Positions 1 through 9,045 of a stretch of 64,000 nucleotides of DNA are shown in pieces; positions within the stretch are counted from its first letter, which is position 1, and every line of letters starts with the position of its first letter. This DNA is from an uncultured Bacteroides sp. GTDB lineage: Bacteria > Bacteroidota > Bacteroidia > Bacteroidales > Bacteroidaceae. A model generated the notes under the pieces. The model ran no database searches. It saw only the letters and a list, made by a program, of their open reading frames with translations, and was not told where the DNA came from. The stretch is taken from positions 3,741 through 67,740 of the forward strand of contig USPQ01000007.1 in assembly GCA_900556625.1 (NCBI GenBank), given 5' to 3'. The position numbers were made by a program, and so were the translations under genes.

Positions 1-1368
1 TCCGGTCTGATAGACCAATATCTGTATGCGGATAATCAGCAGGCTTTGAAAACAGTGACCAAAATGGGCGACTGGGCTTATAACAAACTGAAACCACTTA
101 GTGAAGAAACCCGCAAACTCATGATACGCAATGAGTTTGGAGGTGTCAACGAATCATTCTACAATTTGTATGCTATCACAGGAGATGAACGTTACCGTTG
201 GTTGGCCGAATATTTCTACCATAATGATGTAATTGACCCGTTGAAAGAACTTCGGGACGATTTGGGAACCAAACATACGAATACGTTTATCCCGAAAGTC
301 ATAGCCGAAGCGCGTAACTATGAACTGACAGAGAATGAGACCAGCAAAAAGCTCTCGGAATTCTTCTGGCATACCATGATTGACCACCATACTTTTGCTC
401 CGGGATGCAGTAGTGATAAGGAGCATTTTTTCGACCCGAAGAAATTTTCTAAACACTTGACCGGCTATACCGGAGAAACCTGCTGTACTTATAATATGTT
501 GAAACTTAGTCGTCATCTTTTCTGTTGGACGGGCGATTCATCTATTGCCGATTATTATGAAAGGGCACTATATAATCATATCCTGGGACAGCAAGATCCG
601 GAAACAGGAATGGTTACTTATTTCTTACCCTTACTTTCGGGCTCACATAAACTGTATAGTACCAAAGAGAACTCTTTTTGGTGTTGTGTCGGCAGTGGAT
701 TTGAAAATCATGCTAAATATGGAGAAGCTATCTACTACCACAACAACCAGGGAATCTACGTAAATCTGTTTATTCCTTCCCAAGTCACTTGGAAAGAAAA
801 AGGGTTAACCCTTCTCCAGGAAACGGAATTTCCGAAAGAGGAAACGACCCGGTTTACTATTCGTGCCGAGAAACCGGTTCGTACTACTGTTTATCTAAGA
901 TATCCTTCATGGAGTAAAAAAGCGGAAGTTCTTGTGAACGGTAAAAAAGTAGCAGTAAAACAAAAGCCGGGTTCTTACATCGCTATCACCCGTGACTGGA
1001 AAGATAATGACCGTATCTCGGCTACTTACCCGATGCAGATTGCATTGGAAGCCACTCCCGATAATCCGAATAAGGTAGCTTTATTGTATGGCCCGTTAGT
1101 GCTTGCCGGAGAACGGGGTACGGAAGGTATGCAGGCTCCCGCACCTTTCTCTAATCCAGCTCTTTATAATGATTATTATACTTATAATTTCCATGTACCT
1201 GCCGATTTGCGTACCTCATTGAAAGTAGATATGAAACATCCGGAACGTACTTTGCAGCGTACAGGAAAAGAACTGAAATTTACAACAGAACAAGGAGATG
1301 TGATTCGTCCGCTTTATGATTTGCATCATCAGCGTTATGTGGTATATTGGGATTTGCAGTCGAAATAG
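1..1368 (+). CDS. GH127/GH146-type beta-L-arabinofuranosidase-like glycosidase, 5' truncated
   Basis: The reading frame is open from base 1 (S-G-L-I-D-Q...), so the start lies before the window; about 455 residues remain. The DUF1680/GH127 fold is recognised from the (alpha/alpha) barrel sequence and the cysteine-rich active site: a GETCCTYNMLKL block near codon 160 and a WCCVGSGFENH block near codon 230. In characterised GH127 enzymes a Glu and three Cys at these places bind zinc, and one of the Cys is the nucleophile. The C-terminal beta-sandwich (YLRYPSW, LLYGPLVLAGE) is complete. It probably removes L-arabinofuranose or a related sugar from a plant or gum-type glycan in the periplasm. It is the first visible gene of the PUL. 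Some family members act on other sugars (for example aceric acid), so the substrate is open. Confidence 0.88.
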   Translation, partial: SGLIDQYLYADNQQALKTVTKMGDWAYNKLKPLSEETRKLMIRNEFGGVNESFYNLYAITGDERYRWLAEYFYHNDVIDPLKELRDDLGTKHTNTFIPKVIAEARNYELTENETSKKLSEFFWHTMIDHHTFAPGCSSDKEHFFDPKKFSKHLTGYTGETCCTYNMLKLSRHLFCWTGDSSIADYYERALYNHILGQQDPETGMVTYFLPLLSGSHKLYSTKENSFWCCVGSGFENHAKYGEAIYYHNNQGIYVNLFIPSQVTWKEKGLTLLQETEFPKEETTRFTIRAEKPVRTTVYLRYPSWSKKAEVLVNGKKVAVKQKPGSYIAITRDWKDNDRISATYPMQIALEATPDNPNKVALLYGPLVLAGERGTEGMQAPAPFSNPALYNDYYTYNFHVPADLRTSLKVDMKHPERTLQRTGKELKFTTEQGDVIRPLYDLHHQRYVVYWDLQSK

Positions 1369-1378
1369 AAAAATTTAA

Positions 1379-1470
1379 GAACGAATTACACGAATTACGC
1401 GGTTTTATAATTATAATTGCATCAAATATAATTGCATCAAACAACAGCGTAGTTCGTGTAATTTGTGTTT
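1379..1470. repeat. Intergenic inverted repeat with internal 15-bp tandem repeat
   Basis: The gap between the GH127 and serine hydrolase genes has an imperfect inverted repeat: a left arm rich in ACGAATTACACGAATTAC and a right arm GTTCGTGTAATTTGTG match at about 20 of 24 positions. Inside, TATAATTGCATCAAA occurs twice in perfect head-to-tail copy (1412-1426 and 1427-1441). Sequences like ACGAATTACACGAATTAC are, from memory, dispersed in Bacteroides genomes, so this is probably a small REP/MITE-like intergenic element that can fold in RNA. Confidence 0.6.
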
Positions 1471-1495
1471 AATACGAAGTTAATAGATAACGAAA

Positions 1496-2578
1496 ATGAA
1501 GGGAAGATTATTAATCATAATTTTTATAAGTATCTGTTTTATTGCAGGTTCCTGCAATGTATCATCCGTACAAGGGAGTCGTTATAACTTCTCTTCATTA
1601 GATTCTGTTATTCAAGGCTGGGTGAGTAAAGAGTACTATCCAGGTGCTTCTATCTGTGTAGTAAAGAATGATTCTGTCATTTTTCAGAAGAACTATGGTA
1701 GCTATACTCCTGATACAAAAGTATACGTAGCCTCTGCCGGAAAATGGGTGGCGGCTGCTGTTATCGGAGCGGTTGTGGATAGTACCAGTTTGGACTGGGA
1801 TGACCCTGTGGAAAAGTGGTTGCCGGAATTTAAGGGAGATGCCAAAGGAAAAATCCTTTTGCGACAATTGTTATCTCATACTTCCGGAGTGCGTCCCTAT
1901 CTTCCTGAACCGCGTGTAGATAATTACAATCATCTGGATTCCGCCATTATTGAGATATTGCCGTTAGATACGGTTTTTACTCCGGGAAGCCGGTTCCAAT
2001 ATGGAGGACTTGCCATGCAGATTGCCGGAAGAATGGCGGAAGTGGCAATGGGAAAGGAGTTTGAAACTCTCTTTCAAGAACTAATAGCACAGCCATTAGA
2101 AATGAAGAATTCTCATTTTACTCCGATAAATACTGATGGCGGACATGCCCCGATGTTAGGTGGTGGTCTGTGTACTACCTTGAACGATTATATTCATTTC
2201 CTGTCTATGATTTATCACGAAGGAATATATCATGATAAGCGGATACTGACAACCGAGACTGTAAAGGAAATGCAGGCCGACCAAGTGAAAAATGCTGTTG
2301 TTTCTCCCGGAGAATATACGGAAAAAGCATTGGGGCAGTCTCATAATGGCATTTACGGATTAGGTGAGTGGCGTGAACTGGTCGATAAAAAGACAGGGGA
2401 AGCCTATCAAATCAGTTCTCCGGGCTGGTCTGGCGCTTACCCGTGGATCAATAAACGGGAGAATGTTTATGGCTTCTTTATTGCTCATGTAGTCGGTGCT
2501 TCCAGCAAAGAAGATGGTTTCTCGTCTTTTTATGGTAGTTCTGTCATTTCGAGGACAGTTTCAGAGATTGTAAAGTAG
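1496..2578 (+). CDS. Serine hydrolase, beta-lactamase/class C-like family, lipoprotein
   Basis: A 360-residue protein with a hydrophobic signal ending in AGSC (Cys20), so probably lipidated. The beta-lactamase-type SxxK motif is seen as S80-A-G-K83, the expected distance after the signal. The second motif is Y-G-G rather than the usual Y-x-N, and a GWSG block near residue 325 stands where the KTG/HxG-like third motif is expected. Such proteins are usually esterases or peptidases rather than antibiotic resistance enzymes. It sits 24 bp before the heparinase-type lyase gene and on the same strand, so it is likely co-transcribed with the PUL and may remove an ester from the glycan. That role is inference. 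Confidence 0.82.
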   Translation: MKGRLLIIIFISICFIAGSCNVSSVQGSRYNFSSLDSVIQGWVSKEYYPGASICVVKNDSVIFQKNYGSYTPDTKVYVASAGKWVAAAVIGAVVDSTSLDWDDPVEKWLPEFKGDAKGKILLRQLLSHTSGVRPYLPEPRVDNYNHLDSAIIEILPLDTVFTPGSRFQYGGLAMQIAGRMAEVAMGKEFETLFQELIAQPLEMKNSHFTPINTDGGHAPMLGGGLCTTLNDYIHFLSMIYHEGIYHDKRILTTETVKEMQADQVKNAVVSPGEYTEKALGQSHNGIYGLGEWRELVDKKTGEAYQISSPGWSGAYPWINKRENVYGFFIAHVVGASSKEDGFSSFYGSSVISRTVSEIVK

Positions 2579-2602
2579 TCATAATTAAATAAACCAAATA
2601 CC

Positions 2603-4879
2603 ATGAAACAAACTATTATTGCTGTTATCTGTTTTTTGTGTGTTTCTTCATTATATATACAAGCACAAAAAATAAATCATCCTTCATTACTGTATACTCC
2701 ACAACGCATACAGCAAGTGAAACAGCGTATGCAGCATGAACCTAAATTGCAGGAAGCATGGGGAGATATTAAGAAAACAGCAGATGAAGCTTTGCAAAAG
2801 AAAGATTTTAATCGATTAGACTATTTGTCGTTAGCTTATTTGATGACTGATAATAAGGAGTATGCAGACGCAATCAAAGAAATCCTCTTGAAAGCTGTGG
2901 AAGCCGAATCATGGGGAGATGTGGAAATGATGGCACGTATTCCTGCATGGCGTTCACAACTGGGTATGGCTCATAAGAGTTTTCTTTCCGCAGTGGGGTA
3001 TGATGCTGCATACAATGTCATGTCTTCTTCAGAAAGAAAAAAGATAGCCGAAGGATTGAAACGGTTAGCCGTAGAACCGGCATTGGGAGACTGGTTGTTG
3101 GAACCGACCCGTATTCACTCATTGAATTCGATGGGACATAATTGGTGGACCTCCTGTGTTTGTCAGGGTGGAATATTGGCTTTGAGTCTTCAAAATGAAC
3201 TTCCTGAAGTTAAAGAATGGGTGGAGCAACTTCACGAATCACTTCCTGAATGGTTTGATTTTGCCGGTGATGTATTGCAACAGAAAGCAAAGAGTTTTGA
3301 TGAGGCCGGTGGAATGTATGAAAGTCTGAATTACGCCAACTTTGGTATTCAGGAAGCTTTGTTGTTTAGGATAGCTTGGATAAATACTCATCCCGGACAG
3401 AATCCGGGTGATATTCCTCAATTGGCAAAATTGCCGAGTTACTTCTCACAAGTCTGCTATCCGCGTACAGGTATGCTGCATAGTTTGAATTTTGGAGATA
3501 GCCATAAAAATGTATCGGCAGAATCCAGCATGATGTTATTGTATGCATTGGGGGTGAAAGATCCAACTATTTTGTGGTATATAGCCCAGGTGGAACAAGG
3601 ACAACATCGTGATGGCTTTTTCCTGAATCGTCCCATGGGCTTCCTTTACACTCCTGATTTGAGTAAGGCGCCCGCTGTCCCTCAACTGCCGACTTCTCAA
3701 TTATTTGCCGATTTTGGTTGGGCTACGATGCGTGATTCGTGGGAAAAGGATGCTACGATGCTGGCTGTAAAAAGCGGTCATACATGGAATCATTCTCACG
3801 CAGATGCCAATTCATTTATTGTCTTTCATAAAGGGGTAGATATTATTAAAGATGCGGGAAACTGCTGGTATCCTAATCCTGCTTATCGGAATTATTTCTT
3901 TCAAAGTCAAGCGCATAATGTAGTATTGTTTAATGGAGAGGGACAACCTCGTGAGCAGCAGTACGGCGGTTCTACTTTGAGAGGATATTTGCATCATCTT
4001 CTGGATGCGGGAAATGTGAAGTATGTTATGGCTAATGGAACAGGTCCTGTATCTAATAATTTCAGTCGTAATTTCCGTCATTTCCTTTGGATGGATAATG
4101 TTATTTATATGATTGATGATTTGAAAACACATAAAATAGGGCAATTTGAATGGTTATGGCATACGAACGGGACATATAAAAAGTCGGGAGTTGACGTGAA
4201 TGTGACGAATGGTAACTCATCGGTTGTGATTCGTCCGTTATATCCTCGTTTGCTGGCTAAATCCGATTTTGTGCATGACTACCCGGAAGATTTGTATTGG
4301 GAAGAAATAGAAGCTCCCACTGAAGATTTGAAAGGCACTGAAACCTATTATTCATTTCATTTGCCGGCAGAAGTCAATCGTGTAAAAGGGCTGACAGCTA
4401 TTATATTAAAGGAGACTCCCAATGAGAAAGACTTGCCACAAATGGAACGGCGGGAAGGACAAGATTGGATTGGACTTCGTATCCGTCATAAAGGGAAAGT
4501 GACCGATCTTTATATTAATCAATTAGCGGACGGCAGGCTAATGCACAGCAACTCATGGATTATGCCGGATGGTTGGATGACAGATGCTTATATGTTTGCT
4601 GTCTCTTATCCCGAAGGTACTGAAGCTGCTGACGCAAAAGATTTCTTTATCTGTCATGGCAGTGCATTGAGACGCGATAAGGAGACTTATTTTTCTTCTC
4701 TTTCCAAATTATTTGTAATTCAGAAAGAAGAAGGTAAAAAGTTGAACCTTTGGATAGACGGGCAACCGAAGATCCATGCAACGTTCAGAAGTGAGAAGAA
4801 ACCGACAACTGTTATTGTGAATGGTAATAACTTCCCTGTTGTTTACAAAAACGCTCATGTGAAAGTGAAATATCAATAA
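2603..4879 (+). CDS. Heparinase II/III-family polysaccharide lyase
   Basis: A 758-residue secreted protein with signal peptidase I-type signal ending in IQAQ. The N-terminal 350 residues form an alpha-helical toroid (motifs HSLNSMGHNWW near residue 175, ESLNYANFG near 240). The heparinase II/III beta-sandwich follows with the diagnostic H-S-H-A-D-A-N-S-F block near residue 398, which supplies the zinc/catalytic His region. Lyases of this fold (PL12, PL15, PL17, PL21, PL33 and others) cleave uronic-acid-containing chains by beta-elimination, leaving a 4,5-unsaturated uronate at the new non-reducing end. That product is the substrate of the GH88 encoded at 18842. The exact PL family cannot be settled by eye. 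It is likely periplasmic. Confidence 0.87.
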   Translation: MKQTIIAVICFLCVSSLYIQAQKINHPSLLYTPQRIQQVKQRMQHEPKLQEAWGDIKKTADEALQKKDFNRLDYLSLAYLMTDNKEYADAIKEILLKAVEAESWGDVEMMARIPAWRSQLGMAHKSFLSAVGYDAAYNVMSSSERKKIAEGLKRLAVEPALGDWLLEPTRIHSLNSMGHNWWTSCVCQGGILALSLQNELPEVKEWVEQLHESLPEWFDFAGDVLQQKAKSFDEAGGMYESLNYANFGIQEALLFRIAWINTHPGQNPGDIPQLAKLPSYFSQVCYPRTGMLHSLNFGDSHKNVSAESSMMLLYALGVKDPTILWYIAQVEQGQHRDGFFLNRPMGFLYTPDLSKAPAVPQLPTSQLFADFGWATMRDSWEKDATMLAVKSGHTWNHSHADANSFIVFHKGVDIIKDAGNCWYPNPAYRNYFFQSQAHNVVLFNGEGQPREQQYGGSTLRGYLHHLLDAGNVKYVMANGTGPVSNNFSRNFRHFLWMDNVIYMIDDLKTHKIGQFEWLWHTNGTYKKSGVDVNVTNGNSSVVIRPLYPRLLAKSDFVHDYPEDLYWEEIEAPTEDLKGTETYYSFHLPAEVNRVKGLTAIILKETPNEKDLPQMERREGQDWIGLRIRHKGKVTDLYINQLADGRLMHSNSWIMPDGWMTDAYMFAVSYPEGTEAADAKDFFICHGSALRRDKETYFSSLSKLFVIQKEEGKKLNLWIDGQPKIHATFRSEKKPTTVIVNGNNFPVVYKNAHVKVKYQ

Positions 4880-4906
4880 ATCTTCAATAGCATTGAGTAA
4901 ATAATT

Positions 4907-4962
4907 TCTCCCCTTCGTATTTGTTTATCACATATAACAGATACGAAGGGGAGACTTTTTTT
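4907..4962 (+). terminator. Rho-independent terminator after the lyase gene
   Basis: A perfect 14-bp stem (TCTCCCCTTCGTAT with ATACGAAGGGGAGA) is followed by a run of seven T. It separates the first PUL transcript (GH127, serine hydrolase, lyase) from the sensor/regulator gene. Confidence 0.9.
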
Positions 4963-4997
4963 ATAAGAAGGAATGTGCTCTTTTGGAGATTTTTATG

Positions 4998-5005
4998 TAT
5001 GTTTG
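4998..5005 (+). promoter_or_regulatory. Putative Bacteroides -7 element of the sensor/regulator gene
   Basis: TATGTTTG fits TAnnTTTG and lies 33 bases before the GTG start. No convincing -33 TTG lies at the right distance, so the call is weak. Confidence 0.4.
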
Positions 5006-5038
5006 TCACATGTTTAATATGAAAGGAAGCGGTTGTAA

Positions 5039-7867
5039 GTGAAGAACACGATTAAATATCTGATTCTTTTAATAATGTGTTTGGCTTGCGGTGTAAATCT
5101 GCAAGCCCAGAATTATACATTTCGTAATGTAGTCATGTCCGATGGACTGTCCGGGCTATTGGTGAACGCCATTTATAAAGACTCGGAAGGTTTTGTCTGG
5201 CTAGGAACAGATAATTGTCTCGATCGTTTTGATGGTGTGAAAGTTCGACATTATGAATTTCGAGGCGTGGATTCCGGAAGGAAGAAACGGGTGAACTGCA
5301 TCACGGAAACAGCCGACAATCAGCTTTGGGTGGGAAACGGTATCGGACTTTGGCGTCTGAATCGTGCAAACGGACAGCTGGAGAGAATTGTTCCCGAAAA
5401 GATAGATTTTGCTGTAAATACCTTACTTCCGGATGGAGATATTCTCTATATCGGTACGGAGAAAGGATTGTTCATCCAAAAGGACGGGCAATTGCTCCAA
5501 GTATTGACCGACCGGAATATGCTGGCTGCCTGTAATCGAATTATGGACCTCTGTCTGAATGAAGATAAAAGTGCGTTATGGCTGGCTACAGTGCAAGGTT
5601 TATTCTCTTATTCATTGAAAGATGGTAAGATTGATTCCTGGCATTTTCAGGAGAATGTTCCCGAAGCCGATTACTTCCGCTGCCTGACTCGTATTGGAGA
5701 AACCCTTTATCTAGGTACAATGAGCCAGGGAGTAGTTCGTTTCGATATAAACAAAAAGAGCTTTTCGCATACGGTGTCTTTAGGCTGTGATGTCATTTCC
5801 GACATATCCAGTGATGGAAAGGAGACAATATACATTGCAACAGATGGTAATGGCGTTCATTTCCTTTCGCATAAAGCCCAACAAGTGACCCGTCGTTTTT
5901 GTCACGATGTAAGTGATAAAGAAGGTATTCGCAGTAATTCCATTTATTCACTATTGGTGGATGACAGAGGTGCTGTTTGGGTGGGGCACTTCCAGGCAGG
6001 TTTGGATTACTCACTTTATCAGAATGGTCTTTTCCGAACTTATGCTTATCCTCCTCTGTTTAACTCTGCCAATCTTTCCATTCGTTCTTTTGTCAACAGA
6101 GGACACGAAAAAGTCATCGGTTCACGTGACGGTTTGTATTATATAAATGAAGCTACCGGAGTCGTAAAGAGTTTTGTGAAACCTGTTTTGACTTCAGATT
6201 TGATATTGACAATCTGCTTTTATGAAGGCGAATATTATATCGGTACGTATGGCGGAGGTATGATGGTGTTGAATCCGGAGACGTTATCTCTAAAATATTT
6301 TGCCCAGGGAGGAGATACAGAGCTGTTTCAGAAAGGACATATCTTTTGTGTGCGACCGGATGAAAAAGGAAATCTCTGGATAGGCACTTCACAGGGACTG
6401 TTCTGTTATAATAGACAGGCAAAACAGATCAAACACTTTACCAGCGCCAATTCCCAATTGCCGGAAGGTAACGTTTATGAAGTTAGTTTTGACTCTACCG
6501 GCAAAGGATGGATTGCCACGGAAACCGGTATGTGTATATATGATCCTGCTTCTCAAAGTTTACGATCTAATGTGTTCCCTGAAGGATTTGTGCATAGGGA
6601 TAAGGTGCGCACCATTTATGAAGATGCCGGACACAACCTTTATTTTATTCGTGAAAAGGGGAGTCTGTTTACCTCTACTTTAACGATGGATCGTTTTCGG
6701 AACCGTTCCGTCTTTTCTACGCTTCCGGACAATTCGCTGATGTCGATCGTGGAAGATAACCAAGGTTGGTTGTGGGTGGCTTGCAATGATGGATTGTTAC
6801 GCATAAAGGAAGAAGGAGAAGAGTATGATGCCTTCACTTTCAATGATGGAGTACCGGGACCCACTTTTACGAATGGGGCTGCTTATAAAGATGAAAAAGG
6901 ACTATTGTGGTTTGGTAACACCAAAGGACTAATTTATGTTGATCCGAAACGTGTGGACGAAGTGCGTGGCAAGGTTCGTCCGATTGTATTTACCGATATA
7001 CTGGCTAATGGCGTACCTTTTACCAGTTCCTCTTTGAAATACAACCAGAATAATTTGACTTTCTGTTTCACAGATTTTGCCTATGGTCTGCCATCTGCCT
7101 TACTATATGAATATCGATTGGAGGGAGTGGACAAGGACTGGAAACTATTGGCTGCACAGAACGAAGTTTCTTATTACGGACTTTCTTCTGGAACTTATAC
7201 TTTCCGTGTACGTCTTCCGGGAAATGAGCAATCCGAAGCTAGCTGTCAAGTAACAGTACGCCCTATGATACCTTGGTGGGGATGGGCACTTTCCGTTTTA
7301 TTAATCGTAGGAATTATAGCCTTTATACGGTATTATGTTTGGAAACGTATGCGTCGTTTGCTTGCTTCTTCTGCTTTGTCGATTTCGACATCAACGGAGG
7401 AGGAAATACAACAGAGAGAACAAACTGTAGAACAGCCAGAAGTAATTTCAGAGCAACAATCTTACGTTGTTGAAGAGAAATATAAGACCAATAGACTGAC
7501 CGAAGAGGAGTGTAAAGAACTTCATAAGAAACTGGTGGCTTATGTAGAGAAAGAAAAGCCATATATCAATCCCGACTTAAAAATGGGTGACTTGGCTTCT
7601 GCATTGGATACTTCTTCACATTCATTATCGTATCTTTTGAACCAGTATCTTAATCAGTCTTACTATGACTTCATCAATGAATACCGTGTTACCCAATTCA
7701 AAAAGATGGTATCGGATAGCCAATATTCCCGCTATACTTTGACTGCACTGGCAGAACTTTGTGGTTTTAGTTCGCGTGCTTCTTTCTTCCGTTCATTTAA
7801 AAAGAGTACGGGAGTTACTCCGAATGAATACATCCGTAGTATAGGCGGAACAGCCAAAGAAGAGTAA
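5039..7867 (+). CDS. Kinase-less HTCS-like sensor: periplasmic propeller + Y_Y_Y + TM + AraC HTH
   Basis: A 942-residue protein that starts with GTG directly after an in-frame stop; this start gives a proper signal peptide ending in LQAQ. The periplasmic part has about fourteen reg_prop (two-component regulator propeller) blades of the type W-L-G-T, then a Y_Y_Y domain near 665-735 (LLYEYRLEG). One membrane helix lies near 741-765 (WWGWALSVLLIVG). A Glu/Gln-rich linker of about 50 residues follows, then an AraC-type helix-turn-helix (about 825-938, with LAELCGFSSRASFFRSFKK). The HisKA, HATPase_c and receiver domains of a Bacteroides hybrid two-component system (usually 1300-1400 residues) are absent. 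It is therefore a membrane-anchored one-component regulator, probably sensing a glycan fragment and controlling this PUL. Confidence 0.9.
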   Translation: MKNTIKYLILLIMCLACGVNLQAQNYTFRNVVMSDGLSGLLVNAIYKDSEGFVWLGTDNCLDRFDGVKVRHYEFRGVDSGRKKRVNCITETADNQLWVGNGIGLWRLNRANGQLERIVPEKIDFAVNTLLPDGDILYIGTEKGLFIQKDGQLLQVLTDRNMLAACNRIMDLCLNEDKSALWLATVQGLFSYSLKDGKIDSWHFQENVPEADYFRCLTRIGETLYLGTMSQGVVRFDINKKSFSHTVSLGCDVISDISSDGKETIYIATDGNGVHFLSHKAQQVTRRFCHDVSDKEGIRSNSIYSLLVDDRGAVWVGHFQAGLDYSLYQNGLFRTYAYPPLFNSANLSIRSFVNRGHEKVIGSRDGLYYINEATGVVKSFVKPVLTSDLILTICFYEGEYYIGTYGGGMMVLNPETLSLKYFAQGGDTELFQKGHIFCVRPDEKGNLWIGTSQGLFCYNRQAKQIKHFTSANSQLPEGNVYEVSFDSTGKGWIATETGMCIYDPASQSLRSNVFPEGFVHRDKVRTIYEDAGHNLYFIREKGSLFTSTLTMDRFRNRSVFSTLPDNSLMSIVEDNQGWLWVACNDGLLRIKEEGEEYDAFTFNDGVPGPTFTNGAAYKDEKGLLWFGNTKGLIYVDPKRVDEVRGKVRPIVFTDILANGVPFTSSSLKYNQNNLTFCFTDFAYGLPSALLYEYRLEGVDKDWKLLAAQNEVSYYGLSSGTYTFRVRLPGNEQSEASCQVTVRPMIPWWGWALSVLLIVGIIAFIRYYVWKRMRRLLASSALSISTSTEEEIQQREQTVEQPEVISEQQSYVVEEKYKTNRLTEEECKELHKKLVAYVEKEKPYINPDLKMGDLASALDTSSHSLSYLLNQYLNQSYYDFINEYRVTQFKKMVSDSQYSRYTLTALAELCGFSSRASFFRSFKKSTGVTPNEYIRSIGGTAKEE

Positions 7868-8358
7868 CTTTTCGACTTATTATCTCTGAAATCTATTTTG
7901 CACCCATATTCCCTTCACCCTTCACTTCTCTCTGTTCATCGGGGATAGAGGGTGAAGGTTCTCGATTCACTGAGTGACTTTCTTCTTTTCACTTGTTTCT
8001 TTCCATTATCTATTAATAGATAAGTTCTTCTTCTCCCTATATAAACTTCTTTTGGTCCTATTGCAAAGTTGTTTTTTATAGGACGTAATCTATAATTGCA
8101 AGCTTTCATTTATAGTTTACCAATCGGTAAGATCGTGAAATGGTGAGATTGAAAAGGAGAGAAAGGTAAGGGCAAACAGGTGTAAGTGGAGCGAAAATGC
8201 GTAAATTTTAGTGTATGGAGTCTCATTTTATAAAGTGATACTCTATTTGATGTGAGTGTAAATTATTGGTAATGAGAAGTATATGTTTGAATAAGTCTAA
8301 CTAGATTCGTTGAGATTGATCCGCTTTATTTTGCGACCGTTATATCCGAAATCCCTTC
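7868..8358. other. Intergenic region between regulator and ECF sigma gene
   Basis: About 500 bases without a gene. It contains a possible weak terminator for the regulator gene (10-bp stem CCTTCACCCT at 7912-7921 with AGGGTGAAGG at 7949-7958, a 27-base loop and no long T run) and a copy of the palindromic repeat found at 45681 (see 8091-8118). The rest is AT-rich and likely carries operator sites for the PUL, but none can be named. Confidence 0.6.
8091..8118. repeat. Single copy of a TATAA...CTTTCATTTATAG palindromic repeat
   Basis: The 16-mer CTTTCATTTATAGTTT at 8103-8118 is identical to 45755-45770, the right end of the 21-bp array upstream of the DMP19-like gene. Here the unit begins with TATAATTGCAAG and is a degenerate palindrome. 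Two unrelated intergenic regions share it, so it is a dispersed repeat rather than a chance match. Confidence 0.6.
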
Positions 8359-8366
8359 TATATTTG
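8359..8366 (+). promoter_or_regulatory. -7 promoter element of the ECF sigma gene
   Basis: TATATTTG matches TAnnTTTG exactly, 31 bases before the ATG at 8398. It puts transcription start near 8373, which rules out an in-frame GTG at 8371 as the translation start. The -33 box is not clear (a TTG at 8331 is too far). Confidence 0.6.
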
Positions 8367-8397
8367 CATCGTGATTAAAACTGAAAAAGATAGTATT

Positions 8398-8913
8398 ATG
8401 GAAACAATAGCTAACACTTACGACGACATTATCACCCGTTCTTATGAAGAATATTATCAGGTGATTCTTGCCTATATTACTTATCGTATCACTCATCGCT
8501 ACGAAGCGGAGGATCTAACCCAAGATGTATTTGTACGTCTGCTGGACTACAAACAAATGCTCCGTCCCGACACAGTGAAATATTTTCTGTTCACTATTGC
8601 CCACAATATTGTAATCGATTATATCCGTCGTTATTATAAGAAGCAGGAGATAGACAGCTACATCTATGATACTATGTCTACTTCTACCAATGAAACCGAA
8701 GAAAAAATTATCGGTGATGATTTAATGACAATGGAACGGACCCGTCTGGCTGCCATGCCCGAACAACGTCGGTTAATTTATACATTAAGCCGTTTCGAAA
8801 ATAAAACTTCTCCGGAAATCGCTAATGAACTGAATCTAAGTTGTAGGACGGTAGAAAACCACCTGTTTCTTGGACGTCGTGAAATGCGCGAATTCTTCCG
8901 AAATTGTATATAA
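8398..8913 (+). CDS. ECF-type RNA polymerase sigma factor (orphan)
   Basis: A 171-residue sigma-70 family protein with regions 2 and 4 only. Region 2 is near residues 10-75 (YEAEDLTQDVFVRLLDY, then FTIAHNIVIDYIRRYY, the promoter-melting and -10 binding helices). Region 4 is near 110-165 (MPEQRRLIYTLSRFENKTS, ELNLSCRTVENHL, the -35-reading helix-turn-helix). The ATG at 8398 was chosen over the GTG nine codons upstream because of the promoter position. It lies directly before susC. PUL-linked ECF factors in Bacteroides usually have an adjacent FecR-like anti-sigma gene; none is present, so activity is probably set by transcription of this gene, perhaps by the AraC-type sensor upstream. Confidence 0.93.
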   Translation: METIANTYDDIITRSYEEYYQVILAYITYRITHRYEAEDLTQDVFVRLLDYKQMLRPDTVKYFLFTIAHNIVIDYIRRYYKKQEIDSYIYDTMSTSTNETEEKIIGDDLMTMERTRLAAMPEQRRLIYTLSRFENKTSPEIANELNLSCRTVENHLFLGRREMREFFRNCI

Positions 8914-9045
8914 TCTTATTCATTAATAAATAACCCTTTGTGCTTATGGAAAAGGAGTCAGAATTTACAAAGAGGCACTTGTATGCCTTACCTTATTTTA
9001 GAGAACAAAAATTTAATACTATTTTTAAACCTCAAATTTAATTTT

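Noticed and set aside
1496..2578. Antibiotic-resistance beta-lactamase
   Set aside because: SxxK is present but YxN and KTG are not canonical, and the gene lies in a glycan-utilization operon, so an esterase or peptidase-like hydrolase is more likely.
8371..8397. GTG at 8371 as the start of the sigma factor
   Set aside because: It coincides with the expected transcription start given the -7 element at 8359-8366; ATG 8398 is better.
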